From the NCBI RefSeq assembly GCF_020859565.1, contig NZ_JAJHUO010000056.1, forward strand, positions 1-43,082: DNA of 43,082 bases, written 5' to 3'. Below the pieces are notes generated by a model, which searched no databases, was not told where the DNA came from, and saw nothing but the letters and a program-made list of their open reading frames with translations. The DNA comes from Saccharothrix luteola (GTDB taxonomy: Bacteria > Actinomycetota > Actinomycetes > Mycobacteriales > Pseudonocardiaceae). Of this stretch, positions 25,272-33,987 are shown one piece after another; within the stretch, counting starts at the first letter, position 1; each line of letters opens with the position of its first letter. A program made the position numbers and the translations under genes.

Positions 25272-25285
25272 TGGGAGCGCTCCCA
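25272..25285. promoter_or_regulatory. CebR-type operator upstream of the GH12 gene
   Basis: TGGGAGCGCTCCCA is identical to the 14-bp palindrome bound by CebR, the cellulose-utilisation repressor of Streptomyces. It lies 41-54 nt before the cellulase start codon, in the promoter region. Confidence 0.9.
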
Positions 25286-25403
25286 TAGTAGCCCGTAACC
25301 CCCCGGACGCCTATGTCGCACCGGATCGTTCCAGTCGTGCGTCGTCAGCACCGGCGCGGCGGCGACCGGCGACTCACCGGCCGGGCGACGGGTGACCACC
25401 GGG

Positions 25404-26786
25404 TCAGGCGAGCCCCTGGGGGAACGCGAGGACGCGGTCCGGGTCGTAGCGGCGCGCGACCCGGCGCAGGCGCGGGAGGTTCCGGCCGTAGTAGGCGGTC
25501 GGCCAGTTCGGCATGTCGGGGTCGATGTAGTTGACGTAGCCGGTGTCGTGGCCGATGCCGTCGCGCAGGTCGGCCATGATGCGGCGGGCTTCGGCCTCGC
25601 TCACGCCGACCACGTCGACGTACGCCTGCGCGCTGGCGATGGCGTGGCGGTGCGGGAACGCGGTGGCGTCGGGCCGCACGCGCGCGATCGCCCCGCCGAA
25701 CGTGTCGAACTGGGCCCGTCCCGTCCGCCGCCCCTCCAGCAGGGCCACGACCCGCGCCGGGTCGACCGGTCGGTGCAGCATCCGGGACGACGCCACGAAC
25801 GACGAGCCGTCGTCCGGCAGGCACGCGGGCAGGCAGCCGGCGAAGAACCTCATGGCGGTGCCGTAGTCCATCGGCTGGACCGTGCGACTGGTGGGCGCGA
25901 CCTTCGCGGCGAACCGGTCGAGGTACCGGTCCAGCTCGCCCTCGGACCCGATCCAGCTGCCGATGACACTGGCGGGCGGTGGGCTGCCGGCCCCGACGTT
26001 GCACGCGGACCACAGGCCGTCCGGGGTGTCGAGCATCCACTCCTGCCACGCGCCCAGCACGTCGGTCGCCGCGCCCGCCGGGAACTGCAGGACGAACGCG
26101 GCCACGTCCGGCGCGGGCTCGGTGTCGAACGTGAACGACGTGACGACGCCGAAGTTGCCGCCGCCGCCACCGCGCAGCGCCCAGAACAGGTCGGGATCCA
26201 CGTGGTCGTCGGTCCGGCGCGGCCGGCCACCCGGCGTCACGATCCGCGCGGCGCGCAGGTGGTCGACGGTCAAGCCGTACTTGCGCCCGACGACGCTGAT
26301 CCCGCCGCCCAGCGTGAGACCACCGATGCCGACCGTCGGGCACGACCCGGCGGGCAACAACCGGCCGCTGCGCGCCAACTCGTCGTACAGGTCGATCATC
26401 CGCGTGCCCGCGCCGACCTCGACCCGGCCGCGGCGGTCCACGCGGATGGCGCGCAGCGCGGACAGGTCGATGACGAGACCGTTCTCGGGCACCGAGTAAC
26501 CGGCGTAGCTGTGCCCGCCGCTGCGCGCGGCGACGGGGATCCGCTCTCGTGCCGCGAAGTCGAGGCACCGCGCGACGTCGGACTCGTCGGCGCACAACGC
26601 GACGGCCGCCGGCCTGCGGTGCGCGTACACCGTGTTGTACGGCCGGCGCACGGTGTCGTAGACGTCGTCACCGGGCAGGACCAGCCTGCCGGTGAGCACG
26701 CGGCGCAGCCGGTCCCAATCGTTCTCCCACGCGCCGAGCGCGACGAGTCCGGTGGCCTGGATGAAACTTCTGCGACCGAATTCCAT
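25404..26786 (-). CDS. FAD-linked oxidase, berberine-bridge-enzyme type
   Basis: The 460-residue protein has an FAD_binding_4 domain with the flavin-linking His in ARSGGHSYAGYS. A second candidate attachment Cys lies in AGSCPTVGIGGLTLGGG, so the flavin may be doubly linked. A C-terminal BBE tail reads NYIDPDMPNWPTAYYGRN with the final RYDPDRVLAFPQGL. The N-terminus GRRSFIQATGLVALGA looks like a twin-arginine export signal. Such enzymes oxidise sugars or secondary metabolites; the substrate is unknown. ATG 26786 follows a GGGGGAG ribosome site. Confidence 0.9.
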   Translation of the reverse strand: MEFGRRSFIQATGLVALGAWENDWDRLRRVLTGRLVLPGDDVYDTVRRPYNTVYAHRRPAAVALCADESDVARCLDFAARERIPVAARSGGHSYAGYSVPENGLVIDLSALRAIRVDRRGRVEVGAGTRMIDLYDELARSGRLLPAGSCPTVGIGGLTLGGGISVVGRKYGLTVDHLRAARIVTPGGRPRRTDDHVDPDLFWALRGGGGGNFGVVTSFTFDTEPAPDVAAFVLQFPAGAATDVLGAWQEWMLDTPDGLWSACNVGAGSPPPASVIGSWIGSEGELDRYLDRFAAKVAPTSRTVQPMDYGTAMRFFAGCLPACLPDDGSSFVASSRMLHRPVDPARVVALLEGRRTGRAQFDTFGGAIARVRPDATAFPHRHAIASAQAYVDVVGVSEAEARRIMADLRDGIGHDTGYVNYIDPDMPNWPTAYYGRNLPRLRRVARRYDPDRVLAFPQGLA

Positions 26787-26897
26787 GAGCACTCCCCCCG
26801 ACCCATGGTCCCCCTGTCGCCCCGTCCACCACTCCGCCGAACGGGTTCGGTGTCAGGACGTGGCGGCGAGCAGGGTGCGCGGCGGTCGGGCTCGTGG

Positions 26898-27836
26898 TCA
26901 GTCCACGGCGGCGGCGAACCGCGCGGCGAGCGCCACGACCGCGGCCCGCAGTTCCGGCCCGCCCTCGACGCGGAAGGCGAAGGGCACGGTCGCCAGCCAC
27001 TCCTGCGCGTACATGGCCGGGTTGCTCGTGCTGCCGACGAGGACGCACCCGTCGTCCAGCGGTTCGAGGCGGCCCATCGGCGGCCGGATCCACGGCGCCA
27101 CCTGCTCCGGCGCCGCGTGGAACACGACGCGGGTCGGGAACTCCCAGCCGGCGCCCAGGTTCTCCTCCACCGCCGCCACCGGGTCGAGGTCGGCGGGCGG
27201 CTCGAACCCGTGCTCGGTCTGCCGGACCGCGCGGACCCGGTCGATCCGGTAGGTGCGGAGCGCGCCCGCGCGGTGGGAGTGGCACAGCAGGTACCACCGG
27301 CCGTGCCGGACGACGACCGCCCACGGGTCCACCTCGGACTCCCACTCGCTGCCCGTGTCCTGGCCGTAGGTGACCACCACGCGACGCCGTGCGGCGATGG
27401 CCGCGACGAGTGCGCTGGTCGTGGTGGGGTCCGGGCGGACCGAGTTCCGGTCGGGCGCGGCCGACGCGTGCTCGCGCAGCGCCGCCGCCTGCTTGCCGAC
27501 GTGCTCGGGGAGCGCCCGGACGACCTTGCCGAGGGCGCTGTCGACGAGGTCGTCGGCCGGGTTGTCGAGCACCGCCATGACCAGGACGAGCGCCTCGGGC
27601 TCGGTGAACACGACCGGTGGCAGCCGCGTGCCGCGCCCTAGCCGGTAGCCGCCGTAGGGGCCCCGGGTCGATTCCACCGGGATGCCCGCCTCGCGGAGGA
27701 TCCCGACGTACCGGCGCACGGCCCGTTCCGTGACACCCAGCCCCGCGGCGAGCTCGCCCGCCGTCACCCCGGGGCGCGCCTGGAGGATCTCCATGGCGCG
27801 CAGCGCCTTCGCGGTGGGGCTGAGTTCGGTCGGCAC
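26898..27836 (-). CDS. WYL-domain transcriptional regulator (DeoR-like HTH)
   Basis: The 312-residue protein has an N-terminal winged HTH (LRAMEILQARPGVTAGELAA, then LGVTERAVRRYVGILREAGI) and GPYGGYRLGRG. The WYL domain includes DPWAVVVRHGRWYLLCHSHR with AGALRTYRIDRV, followed by a WCX-type C-terminus. WYL proteins act as ligand-responsive regulators, and in some lineages they control defence or DNA-damage genes. No target can be read from the immediate neighbours. Confidence 0.9.
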   Translation of the reverse strand: MPTELSPTAKALRAMEILQARPGVTAGELAAGLGVTERAVRRYVGILREAGIPVESTRGPYGGYRLGRGTRLPPVVFTEPEALVLVMAVLDNPADDLVDSALGKVVRALPEHVGKQAAALREHASAAPDRNSVRPDPTTTSALVAAIAARRRVVVTYGQDTGSEWESEVDPWAVVVRHGRWYLLCHSHRAGALRTYRIDRVRAVRQTEHGFEPPADLDPVAAVEENLGAGWEFPTRVVFHAAPEQVAPWIRPPMGRLEPLDDGCVLVGSTSNPAMYAQEWLATVPFAFRVEGGPELRAAVVALAARFAAAVD

Positions 27837-27889
27837 ACGAGGACCTTAGACGTGGACCGGGAACGAGCCCGCACGCACGCGAGCCGGGC

Positions 27890-28237
27890 TCACTGCTGGG
27901 TGGACGCCATGATCTGGCCCATCATGTAGACGAACGAAGCGCCCAGGTAGAACGGCACTGACAGCAGCAGGACCGCCCAGAACGGCAGCCTCGCCCTCCT
28001 GGTCAGCAACCACGCCAGCACAGTCGAGAGCACCAGCGGCACCGGCAGGTGGGCGGTCACGTAGTACAGGAGATCGGAACCGAACGGGAGCGGGTCGCGG
28101 GCGGGGCTGATGAACCTCATCGCCACGAACACCACCATCCCCGTCAGCAGGTGCGCCAGGAAGTAGGGGACGATCGACGCCTTCGCCGGAGCGGCCTGCG
28201 CGGCGGCGTGGCCGCGGGCGTTCGGACTCGGGTTCAT
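27890..28237 (-). CDS. small membrane protein, unknown family
   Basis: The 115-residue protein has three hydrophobic segments: VPYFLAHLLTGMVVFVAMRF, LPVPLVLSTVLAWLLTRRA and WAVLLLSVPFYLGASFVYMM. A short polar N-terminus precedes them. The ATG at 28237 follows a weak AGGGGG. I cannot name the family. It shares a short divergent promoter region with the RDD gene. Confidence 0.65.
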   Translation of the reverse strand: MNPSPNARGHAAAQAAPAKASIVPYFLAHLLTGMVVFVAMRFISPARDPLPFGSDLLYYVTAHLPVPLVLSTVLAWLLTRRARLPFWAVLLLSVPFYLGASFVYMMGQIMASTQQ

Positions 28238-28340
28238 GTCCCGTCCCCCTGACGTCGTGGAGCCCGGATCATACGTTCGCGGCCGATCCGGATTCGACGT
28301 GATGCAGAATGTCGCCTGTCACGACCGACTGGAGGACGCC

Positions 28341-28919
28341 ATGGCCGCTCCCGGCATCGACCGGCCGCCGACCAGGCTGGAGGTCGTCCAGGCCGAGGCG
28401 GCGCACGTCCTCGGGTCGAGGGCCGCCGCCGCACGCGTCGACGCGTTCGCCGACGGGGTCCTCTACGTCGGCGCCGGTGACCTGCGCCGACTCCTGGCGT
28501 GGTTCGTCGACTTCGTGGTGTTCCTGCTCGCGGTCGGCGTCGGCGTGGTCGTCCTCAGCCTGCTGTACACCGCCGGGACCATCGACGACAACCAGCTCGT
28601 CCTGGCCGACCTCGCGCTGTTCGTCGTGGTGCCCCCGCTGTACGGCCTGTGCTACGGCAACGGCCGCGCGCTCGGCGCCGTGCTCACCGGCACCCAGCTC
28701 GTGCGGGTGTCCAGCGGACGCCGGGTCGGGCTGAAGGCGCCGTGGGCGATGACGGTCCGGACCGTGCTGCTGCCGGCGCTGCTCGTCGCGGTCGCCGTCG
28801 GCGCGCTGGCCGGCGGCTCACCGCCCGGCTCACCGGCCAGGACCAGCATCGACCGCCGGCGCACCCGCCTGCTCCACGCGGCGGGCTACCGGAACATCGC
28901 CGACCAGCGCGTGCCCTGA
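28341..28919 (+). CDS. RDD family membrane protein
   Basis: The 192-residue protein contains the RDD signature. An Arg and Asp occur in RRLLAWFVDFVVFLLAVGVG, then PPLYGLCYGNGRALGAVLTG and TQLVRVSSGRRVGL, with a final hydrophobic segment VRTVLLPALLVAVAVGALAG. RDD proteins are small transporters or ion exchangers of mostly unknown substrate. GGAGG lies just upstream of the ATG. Confidence 0.85.
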   Translation: MAAPGIDRPPTRLEVVQAEAAHVLGSRAAAARVDAFADGVLYVGAGDLRRLLAWFVDFVVFLLAVGVGVVVLSLLYTAGTIDDNQLVLADLALFVVVPPLYGLCYGNGRALGAVLTGTQLVRVSSGRRVGLKAPWAMTVRTVLLPALLVAVAVGALAGGSPPGSPARTSIDRRRTRLLHAAGYRNIADQRVP

Positions 28920-28974
28920 GCCGACGCGCGACCGTCGACGCGCCCCGCGGGGAGGCACGCCGACGACCGCGCGG

Positions 28975-29796
28975 TCACGACCGGTAGGTGAATCCCGGCT
29001 TGCTGATCATGTCGATCAGCTGCTGCTCGGTGAACGGCACGCTGTCGCGAGTGGACGGCTGGAGGTACAGCGAGCCGTCGTCCCTCACCGTGGTCTGGTT
29101 GGTGACGGTGACGTCCACGACGGTGCCGTCCGGGAAGCGGGCTTCCGCCGACACCTCCCCCGGCAGACCGGTGCCGAGGTCACGCGCGACCCGGACCTCG
29201 ACACCGTCGACGGACTTCACGGTCGGCGGGTGGAAGAACGGGCCGTTCGCCGCGGTGAAGCGCATGCATCGGCTCTCCACCGTGCACTTCTCCGGCGCGG
29301 TGACCGACCGCACGTATAGCCTCACCGTCACGCTGCCCTCGGCGTCGGAGAACACCGCCGACGCCAAGTAGCCGCCCGAGGTGTCCGGACCGAAGGCGAT
29401 GAACTGCAGCGGCGGCGCGCTCCAGTCCGAGTGCGTGGGAAGGATCTCGAAGCCGTCGGGGACGACATCCGCCGCCGCGAGCCTCGCGGTCAGCTCGGCG
29501 GCGTGCCCGGGTGTGGTCGGCACCGCGGGAACGTCGGTCGGCACGATGGTGAGCACTGGGCTCGAGGCAGATCCCACCGACGCCGATTCCACAGTGGACC
29601 GCCCGGTCACGCCGACGAGCACGCTCGCCCCGATCGCCAGCACGACTCCGATGGACAACGCACCGGCCACCACCGCCCGCCGTCGGGCCGTGGCCTCGCG
29701 CGCCGACTTCACCACCTCGTCCGGCGAGTGCCGGGGCCCGGTGTCACCTTCCAGCGCCGGCGCGAGCATCCTCCGCACCTCGTCCACGTCGTTCAT
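28975..29796 (-). CDS. membrane partner (probable anti-sigma-like) of the ECF sigma factor
   Basis: The 273-residue protein has a cytoplasmic N-terminus (about 1-40) and one transmembrane helix (AVVAGALSIGVVLAIGASVL). A large external domain follows with two Cys in PEKCTVESRCMRF, probably a disulfide. The layout matches the single-pass proteins encoded after SigE-type ECF sigma genes in actinomycetes. Its ATG shares one base with the sigma stop codon (TGATG), so translation is coupled. A role in restraining the sigma factor is inferred from position and topology. Confidence 0.75.
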   Translation of the reverse strand: MNDVDEVRRMLAPALEGDTGPRHSPDEVVKSAREATARRRAVVAGALSIGVVLAIGASVLVGVTGRSTVESASVGSASSPVLTIVPTDVPAVPTTPGHAAELTARLAAADVVPDGFEILPTHSDWSAPPLQFIAFGPDTSGGYLASAVFSDAEGSVTVRLYVRSVTAPEKCTVESRCMRFTAANGPFFHPPTVKSVDGVEVRVARDLGTGLPGEVSAEARFPDGTVVDVTVTNQTTVRDDGSLYLQPSTRDSVPFTEQQLIDMISKPGFTYRS

Positions 29797-30296
29797 CACG
29801 CCACTCCCCCCTTCTCCAAGGTGCTGCCCAGGTCTCGGCGCAACGCGGCGAGACCTTTGGCGCACTGGCTCTTGACCGTTCCCTCGCTGCACTTGAGCAG
29901 CTTCGCCGTCTGCGAGACCGACTGGTCCTCCCAGTACCGCAGCACGACGGCCGCGCGTTGACCCGGCGGCAACGCCGCCAGCGCGCGCTGCACGTCCATG
30001 CCGCTCTCGTGCTCGACTTCGTCGGCGCGCAGGTCCGGCGGCTCGGCCACCGGCTTCTCCGAGCCCTTCAACGGCCGTCGGTGGTCGATCACGGTGCGCA
30101 CGAGCACCGTGCGCCAGTACGCGTCGACGGAGTCGGCCCGCCGCACGCGTGACCACGAGCGGTACAGCTTGAGCAACGTGGCCTGCGCCAGGTCCTCCGC
30201 CAGGTGCCAGTCGGCGCACAGCAGGAACGCCGTCCTCCGCACGTGGCGGTGCTTCGCGCGCACGAACTCGACGAACTCGGCGTCTTTGTCCTTCAC
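29796..30296 (-). CDS. SigE-family ECF RNA polymerase sigma factor
   Basis: The 166-residue protein has sigma region 2 (FVEFVRAKHRHVRRTAFLLC, then AEDLAQATLLKLYRSW) and region 4 (LPPGQRAAVVLRYWEDQSVS, then LLKCSEGTVKSQCAKGLAAL). Region 3 is absent, as in all ECF sigmas. It directs polymerase to a stress or envelope regulon. The start is GTG. It is followed without gap by its membrane partner gene. The Cys in LLCADW and KCSEG are unremarkable for the family. Confidence 0.92.
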   Translation of the reverse strand: MKDKDAEFVEFVRAKHRHVRRTAFLLCADWHLAEDLAQATLLKLYRSWSRVRRADSVDAYWRTVLVRTVIDHRRPLKGSEKPVAEPPDLRADEVEHESGMDVQRALAALPPGQRAAVVLRYWEDQSVSQTAKLLKCSEGTVKSQCAKGLAALRRDLGSTLEKGGVA

Positions 30297-30452
30297 CCGT
30301 CCACCCCCTCGCCCAGGATGACGAGACGGCGTCGGCGTTCGGTTGCCCTCGACCCGTTCGGCGGCCCGGGGCCACGCGAATGGTCGTGCCGGCCCGACGA
30401 CCGGCGGTGGGACGATGGATCACTCGCCGCCGCCGTCGCAGGGGGTTTCGTG

Positions 30453-31598
30453 ATGAGTGCCGAAGTCCTGACCGCCATCGCGGGCCTCGCGCCGCGGTTG
30501 ACGGCTGCCGCCGGGCGGGCCGAGGAGGAACGCCAGGTCTCCGCCGACACCGTGGCGGCCATGCGGGACGCGGGCACGTTCCGCGTCACGCGGCCCGCGC
30601 GGTACGGCGGCGGGGAGGCGTCGATCCGCACGCACCTGGACGTGTCGGCGGCGGTGGCCGGGATCGACGGTGGCGCGGGCTGGTGCACGGCGCTGTGGAA
30701 CGGCAGCAACTGGATCACCTCCCTGTTCCCCGAGCAGGCGCGGGAAGACGTGTGGGGCGCCGACCCCGAAGCCCTGGTCGCCGGCACGCTGATGCCGAGC
30801 GGCCCGGTCGAGCGCGTGTCGGGCGGTTACCGGCTCAGCGGCGAGTGGACCTACGCCTCCGGCATCGGGCACGCGTCATGGGGCCTGGCGGCGGCCGTCC
30901 TGGACGGCAACCTGGCGTGGACGCTGGTGCCCCGCGAGGACTTCGAGGTCGTGGACGAGTGGCACGTGGCCGGGATGAGGTCCACCGGCAGCAACCGGTT
31001 CGTGGTGCGGGAGGCGTTCGTGCCCGACCACCGCGTGCTGCGGCTGGAGCGGATGGTCGCGGGCGCCAACGTCACGCCGGACACCCCCGTCGCCTACCGC
31101 GCCGCGTTCGTGCCGTCGCTCGTGACGATGATCAGCGGCCCGTTGCTCGGGCTGGGCCGGGCGGCCTTGGCGCACGTCATCGACGCCGCGGCGGACAAGG
31201 GGATCGCCTACACCAGCTTCGACCGGCAACGCGACTCGGCCGCGTTCCAGCTCCTCGTCGCCGAGGCCGCCTCGGCGGTGGACAGCGCCGAGCTGCACGC
31301 CTACCGCGCCGCCGACCTCCTCGACCGGTACGCCGCCGACGCCGAGTACCCGTCCGAGCTGCTCCGCGCCCGGTGCCGCGCCGACTCCTCCGTGGCCGTC
31401 CGCCACGTGACCCGCGCCCTGGAAACGCTGCTGTACGCGCACGGTTCGCGTGGTTTCGCCGAGTCCAGCCCGTTGCAGCGGATGTGGCGCGACGCGAACG
31501 TGGCCGCGCGCCACGGCATGCTCCTCCCCCAGGTGAACCTGGAGATCTACGGCGCGGCCTTGGTCGGCGCGGAGAACACCATCAGCCCGTTCACGTGA
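30453..31598 (+). CDS. acyl-CoA-dehydrogenase-fold flavin monooxygenase (HsaA/HpaB-like)
   Basis: The 381-residue protein has the ACAD fold. The N-terminal helices carry DAGTFRVTRPARYGGGEA and DGGAGWCTALWNG. The middle beta domain carries GGYRLSGEWTYASGIGHASW with GMRSTGSNRFVVREAFVP. The C-terminal bundle ends YAHGSRGFAESSPLQRMWRD and AARHGMLL. The pattern fits group D flavin monooxygenases, which hydroxylate phenols or aromatic intermediates with a partner reductase, better than true acyl-CoA dehydrogenases. No reductase gene is adjacent. Its stop abuts that of the convergent MDR gene. Confidence 0.85.
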   Translation: MSAEVLTAIAGLAPRLTAAAGRAEEERQVSADTVAAMRDAGTFRVTRPARYGGGEASIRTHLDVSAAVAGIDGGAGWCTALWNGSNWITSLFPEQAREDVWGADPEALVAGTLMPSGPVERVSGGYRLSGEWTYASGIGHASWGLAAAVLDGNLAWTLVPREDFEVVDEWHVAGMRSTGSNRFVVREAFVPDHRVLRLERMVAGANVTPDTPVAYRAAFVPSLVTMISGPLLGLGRAALAHVIDAAADKGIAYTSFDRQRDSAAFQLLVAEAASAVDSAELHAYRAADLLDRYAADAEYPSELLRARCRADSSVAVRHVTRALETLLYAHGSRGFAESSPLQRMWRDANVAARHGMLLPQVNLEIYGAALVGAENTISPFT

Positions 31599-32525
31599 TC
31601 AGAGCACCTGGATCACGTGCTTCCCGCGCACGCCACCGGCTTCCAGCGCCCGATGGGCTTCGGCGACCCGGGCGATCGGGTGGACGGCGTCGACCACCGG
31701 TCGGACCGCGCCGCCCTCGACCAGCGCGGTGAGGTCGGCGAACAGCTCGGACCCGGGGTTGCCGCTGAAGAAGCGGACGCGGCGCGGGCCGAACACCGCG
31801 GACGCGAGGAGGTAACCGACGTCCGCGGCGGAGCGGAACGCGATGCCGACCATGCGGCCACCGGGCCCGAGCAGGCGGCGGTACGTGCGGGGCGTGCCGC
31901 CGTAGGTGTCGAGGACGACGTCGAAGTGGCCCAGGTCGGCGGGATCGGTGCGGTAGTCGACGGCCTCGTCGGCGCCCAGCTCGCGGACGAAGTCGAGGGT
32001 TCCGCTGCCCGCCAGGGCGGTGACGTGCGCGCCGTAGGCCTTGCCCACCTGCACGGCGACGCTGCCCACTCCCCCGCTCGCGCCGCGCACGAGGAGGCGT
32101 TCCCCCCGGCGCAGCCTCGCCTTGTCGCGCAGGGCGGTGATGGCGGTCGTGCCGACGCCCGGCAACGCGGCGGCCTGGACCAGGTCCAGCCCGGCGGGGC
32201 TGAGCGCGAGTTGGCGCGGGCGCACGACGACGTACTCGGCGACGCTGCCGAACCGGCCGCGCGGCAGTCCGCCCCACACGTGCGCGCCGGGCGCGAAGCC
32301 GGGCCCGGACACCACCTCGCCGGCGAAGTCGATGCCGACCCGCTTGGGGAACCTCGGGCCGAGCAGGACCTTCAGCTTCCCGGACCGACCCATCAGCTCG
32401 CCGCCGTTGACGCTGGCCGCGTGGACCCGCACCAGCACCTGGCCCGGCGCGGCCACCGGATCGGGCACGACGCCCTCGTACAAGACCTCGGGCGGCCCGT
32501 ACCGGTCGAACAGCGCTGCGCGCAT
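31599..32525 (-). CDS. zinc-independent MDR (quinone-oxidoreductase-like) enzyme
   Basis: The 308-residue protein has a GroES-like N-terminal domain (PGQVLVRVHAASVNGGELMG) and GIDFAGEVV. The Rossmann domain carries the nucleotide loop LLVRGASGGVGSVAVQVGKA. The catalytic and structural zinc ligands of alcohol dehydrogenases are absent, so it is of the NADPH:quinone-reductase type. It diverges from the TetR gene across two copies of a 22-bp operator and is the probable regulated target. Confidence 0.9.
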   Translation of the reverse strand: MRAALFDRYGPPEVLYEGVVPDPVAAPGQVLVRVHAASVNGGELMGRSGKLKVLLGPRFPKRVGIDFAGEVVSGPGFAPGAHVWGGLPRGRFGSVAEYVVVRPRQLALSPAGLDLVQAAALPGVGTTAITALRDKARLRRGERLLVRGASGGVGSVAVQVGKAYGAHVTALAGSGTLDFVRELGADEAVDYRTDPADLGHFDVVLDTYGGTPRTYRRLLGPGGRMVGIAFRSAADVGYLLASAVFGPRRVRFFSGNPGSELFADLTALVEGGAVRPVVDAVHPIARVAEAHRALEAGGVRGKHVIQVL

Positions 32526-32541
32526 ACCTCACCTCTCGCAC

Positions 32542-32563
32542 AAGTGGAAGACACCCTCCACTT
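32542..32563. promoter_or_regulatory. TetR-type operator, copy 1
   Basis: AAGTGGA (32542-32548) and TCCACTT (32557-32563) form a perfect 7-bp inverted repeat with an 8-nt spacer. It lies 17 nt before the MDR start codon. A second copy of the same 22-bp pattern lies 37 nt further along. Confidence 0.7.
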
Positions 32564-32578
32564 CGACGCTAACACGCG

Positions 32579-32600
32579 AAACGGAAGGCACCCTCCACTT
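32579..32600. promoter_or_regulatory. TetR-type operator, copy 2 (degenerate left half)
   Basis: The right half CACCCTCCACTT is identical to copy 1, while the left half (AAACGGA) has drifted. The copies are exactly 37 nt apart. The site ends 4 nt before the TAAAGT -10 box of the regulator gene, so binding would also shut off the regulator. Confidence 0.65.
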
Positions 32601-32617
32601 GAGCTAAAGTGAGAGAC

Positions 32618-33235
32618 GTGCCAGGTGAGACGACTCGGTTGCGCGTGGACGCGAGGCAGAACCGCGAGCGCATAATCGCCTCGGCGAGGGAGACGTTCGC
32701 CGCCGACGGCCTGGACGTGTCGATGACCGAGATCGCCCGGCGCGCCGGGGTCGGCGTCGCCACCCTCTACCGCCGCTTCCCGACCAAGCACGACCTGGTC
32801 AGGGAGGTGTTCGCGGAGCAGCTGGCCGCCTGCACGGGCGAGGTGCACCGGGCGGCGGAGGACCCCGACCCGTGGCGCGGCTTCTGCCGGGTGGTGGAGA
32901 AGCTCTGCGAGATGCAGGCCCGGGACCGGGGGTTCAGCGCGGCGTTCCTGACCGCGTTCCCCGACGCCGTGCCGGTGGACGAGCTGCGCACGCGGGCCGA
33001 GGAGGCGTTCGCCGGGGTGGTGGCACGCGCCAAGGCGACCGGCAGGCTGCGGCCCGACTTCACGCTCGACGACCTGACGCTCGTGCTGATGGCCAACAAC
33101 GGCCTGGTCGCCGATTCGGTGGACGCGGCGGTGGCCGCCTCCCGCCGCCTGGTCGCCTACTTCCTCCAGGCGTTCCAGGCCCGCGACCCGCTGCCGCCGC
33201 CGGTGCGCCTCGGCCTGCGCGACGCCTTGGGCTGA
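32618..33235 (+). CDS. TetR family transcriptional regulator
   Basis: The 205-residue protein has an N-terminal HTH (RQNRERIIASARETFAADGL, then SMTEIARRAGVGVATLYRRF and PTKHDLV) and an all-helical ligand domain. GTG 32618 lies 7 nt after TAAAGT, a good -10 box, with no ribosome site, so a leaderless mRNA is likely; a GTG three codons earlier is the alternative. It most likely represses itself and the divergent MDR gene through the two shared operators. Confidence 0.88.
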   Translation: MPGETTRLRVDARQNRERIIASARETFAADGLDVSMTEIARRAGVGVATLYRRFPTKHDLVREVFAEQLAACTGEVHRAAEDPDPWRGFCRVVEKLCEMQARDRGFSAAFLTAFPDAVPVDELRTRAEEAFAGVVARAKATGRLRPDFTLDDLTLVLMANNGLVADSVDAAVAASRRLVAYFLQAFQARDPLPPPVRLGLRDALG

Positions 33236-33240
33236 CCCAC

Positions 33241-33277
33241 TACTCCGTGATACCTTGTAGCAGTACTCGGTGACACC
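33241..33277. promoter_or_regulatory. direct repeat in the PadR operon promoter
   Basis: TACTCCGTGATACC (33241-33254) and TACTCGGTGACACC (33264-33277) match at 12 of 14 positions, with starts 23 bp apart (about two helical turns). They lie just before the PadR gene, a typical place for autoregulation. Confidence 0.5.
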
Positions 33278-33306
33278 GGGTACCGGAAGACCGAAGAGGA
33301 CCCGCG

Positions 33307-33633
33307 ATGGACGACCTGACGGAGATGCTCAAGGGCACGCTGGAGGGCTGCGTGCTGGAGATCATCGGCAGCGAGGAGACCTACGGGTACGCCATCACGC
33401 GTCGGCTGAACGACCTCGGCTTCACCGACGTCGTGGAGGGGACGGTCTACACCATCCTCCTGCGACTGGAGAAGAACGGGCTCGTCCAGGTGGCGAAACG
33501 ACCGTCCGAGCTGGGCCCGCCGCGCAAGTTCTACGCGCTCAACGACGCGGGACGCGAGCAGCTGGCGACGTTCTGGGCGAAGTGGGAGTACGTCTCGTCA
33601 CGGATCGACAAGCTCAAGGAGGGCGGGAGATGA
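33307..33633 (+). CDS. PadR family transcriptional regulator
   Basis: The 108-residue protein is a short PadR: LKGTLEGCVLEIIGSEETYG with YAITRRL, then VVEGTVYTILLRLEKNGLVQ and GPPRKFYALNDAGREQLATF. It has the winged helix and one dimer helix. It starts an operon with two DUF1048 genes, with a 4-nt ATGA overlap to the first. PadR plus DUF1048 is a recurrent actinobacterial and Firmicutes arrangement. The effector is unknown. Confidence 0.92.
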   Translation: MDDLTEMLKGTLEGCVLEIIGSEETYGYAITRRLNDLGFTDVVEGTVYTILLRLEKNGLVQVAKRPSELGPPRKFYALNDAGREQLATFWAKWEYVSSRIDKLKEGGR

Positions 33634-33986
33634 GCTTCTGGGAGACCATCACCGGCAGCGACCTCACCAGGGAGTGGAACGCGTTCGAAGCACGGGCCGC
33701 GGCCTTGCCGGCCGACTACCTGGCGGCGTGGGAACAGGTCAAGGGCCACCTCATGGGCTACTCCGACTTCACCGGCCGGGGCCTGATGCCGATCTTCGAC
33801 AGCGCCTTGGGCCTGCTGGAGGAGACGGCGGCCGACGGGCAGCCCATCGGCGACGTGCTGGGTGACGACGTCGCGGGCTTCTGCGCGGCGCTGGCCGGCG
33901 AGCACGGGGGTCGCACCCACCGCGACCGGTGGCGCGAGCAGTTGAACCGGAACGTCGCGAGGAAACTGGCCCAGCTGGGAGGCTGA
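33630..33986 (+). CDS. DUF1048 family protein, first copy
   Basis: The 118-residue helical protein carries AFEARAAALPADYLAAWEQV with KGHLMGYSDFTGRGLMPIFD, then LEETAADG and GDDVAGFCAAL. This is the DUF1048 layout, with the shared ALPxDY and DDVAxFC motifs. The ATG overlaps the PadR stop. The second copy starts 1 nt after its stop. The two are paralogues and may form a heterodimer. Function is unknown. Confidence 0.85.
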   Translation: MSFWETITGSDLTREWNAFEARAAALPADYLAAWEQVKGHLMGYSDFTGRGLMPIFDSALGLLEETAADGQPIGDVLGDDVAGFCAALAGEHGGRTHRDRWREQLNRNVARKLAQLGG

Positions 33987-33987
33987 C

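Noticed and set aside
25392..27641. 749-residue plus-strand frame
   Set aside because: It is antisense to the BBE oxidase and WYL regulator, both clear by motifs.
28920..28974. a terminator between the RDD and sigma-partner genes
   Set aside because: Only short, imperfect GC-rich stems are visible; not strong enough to call.
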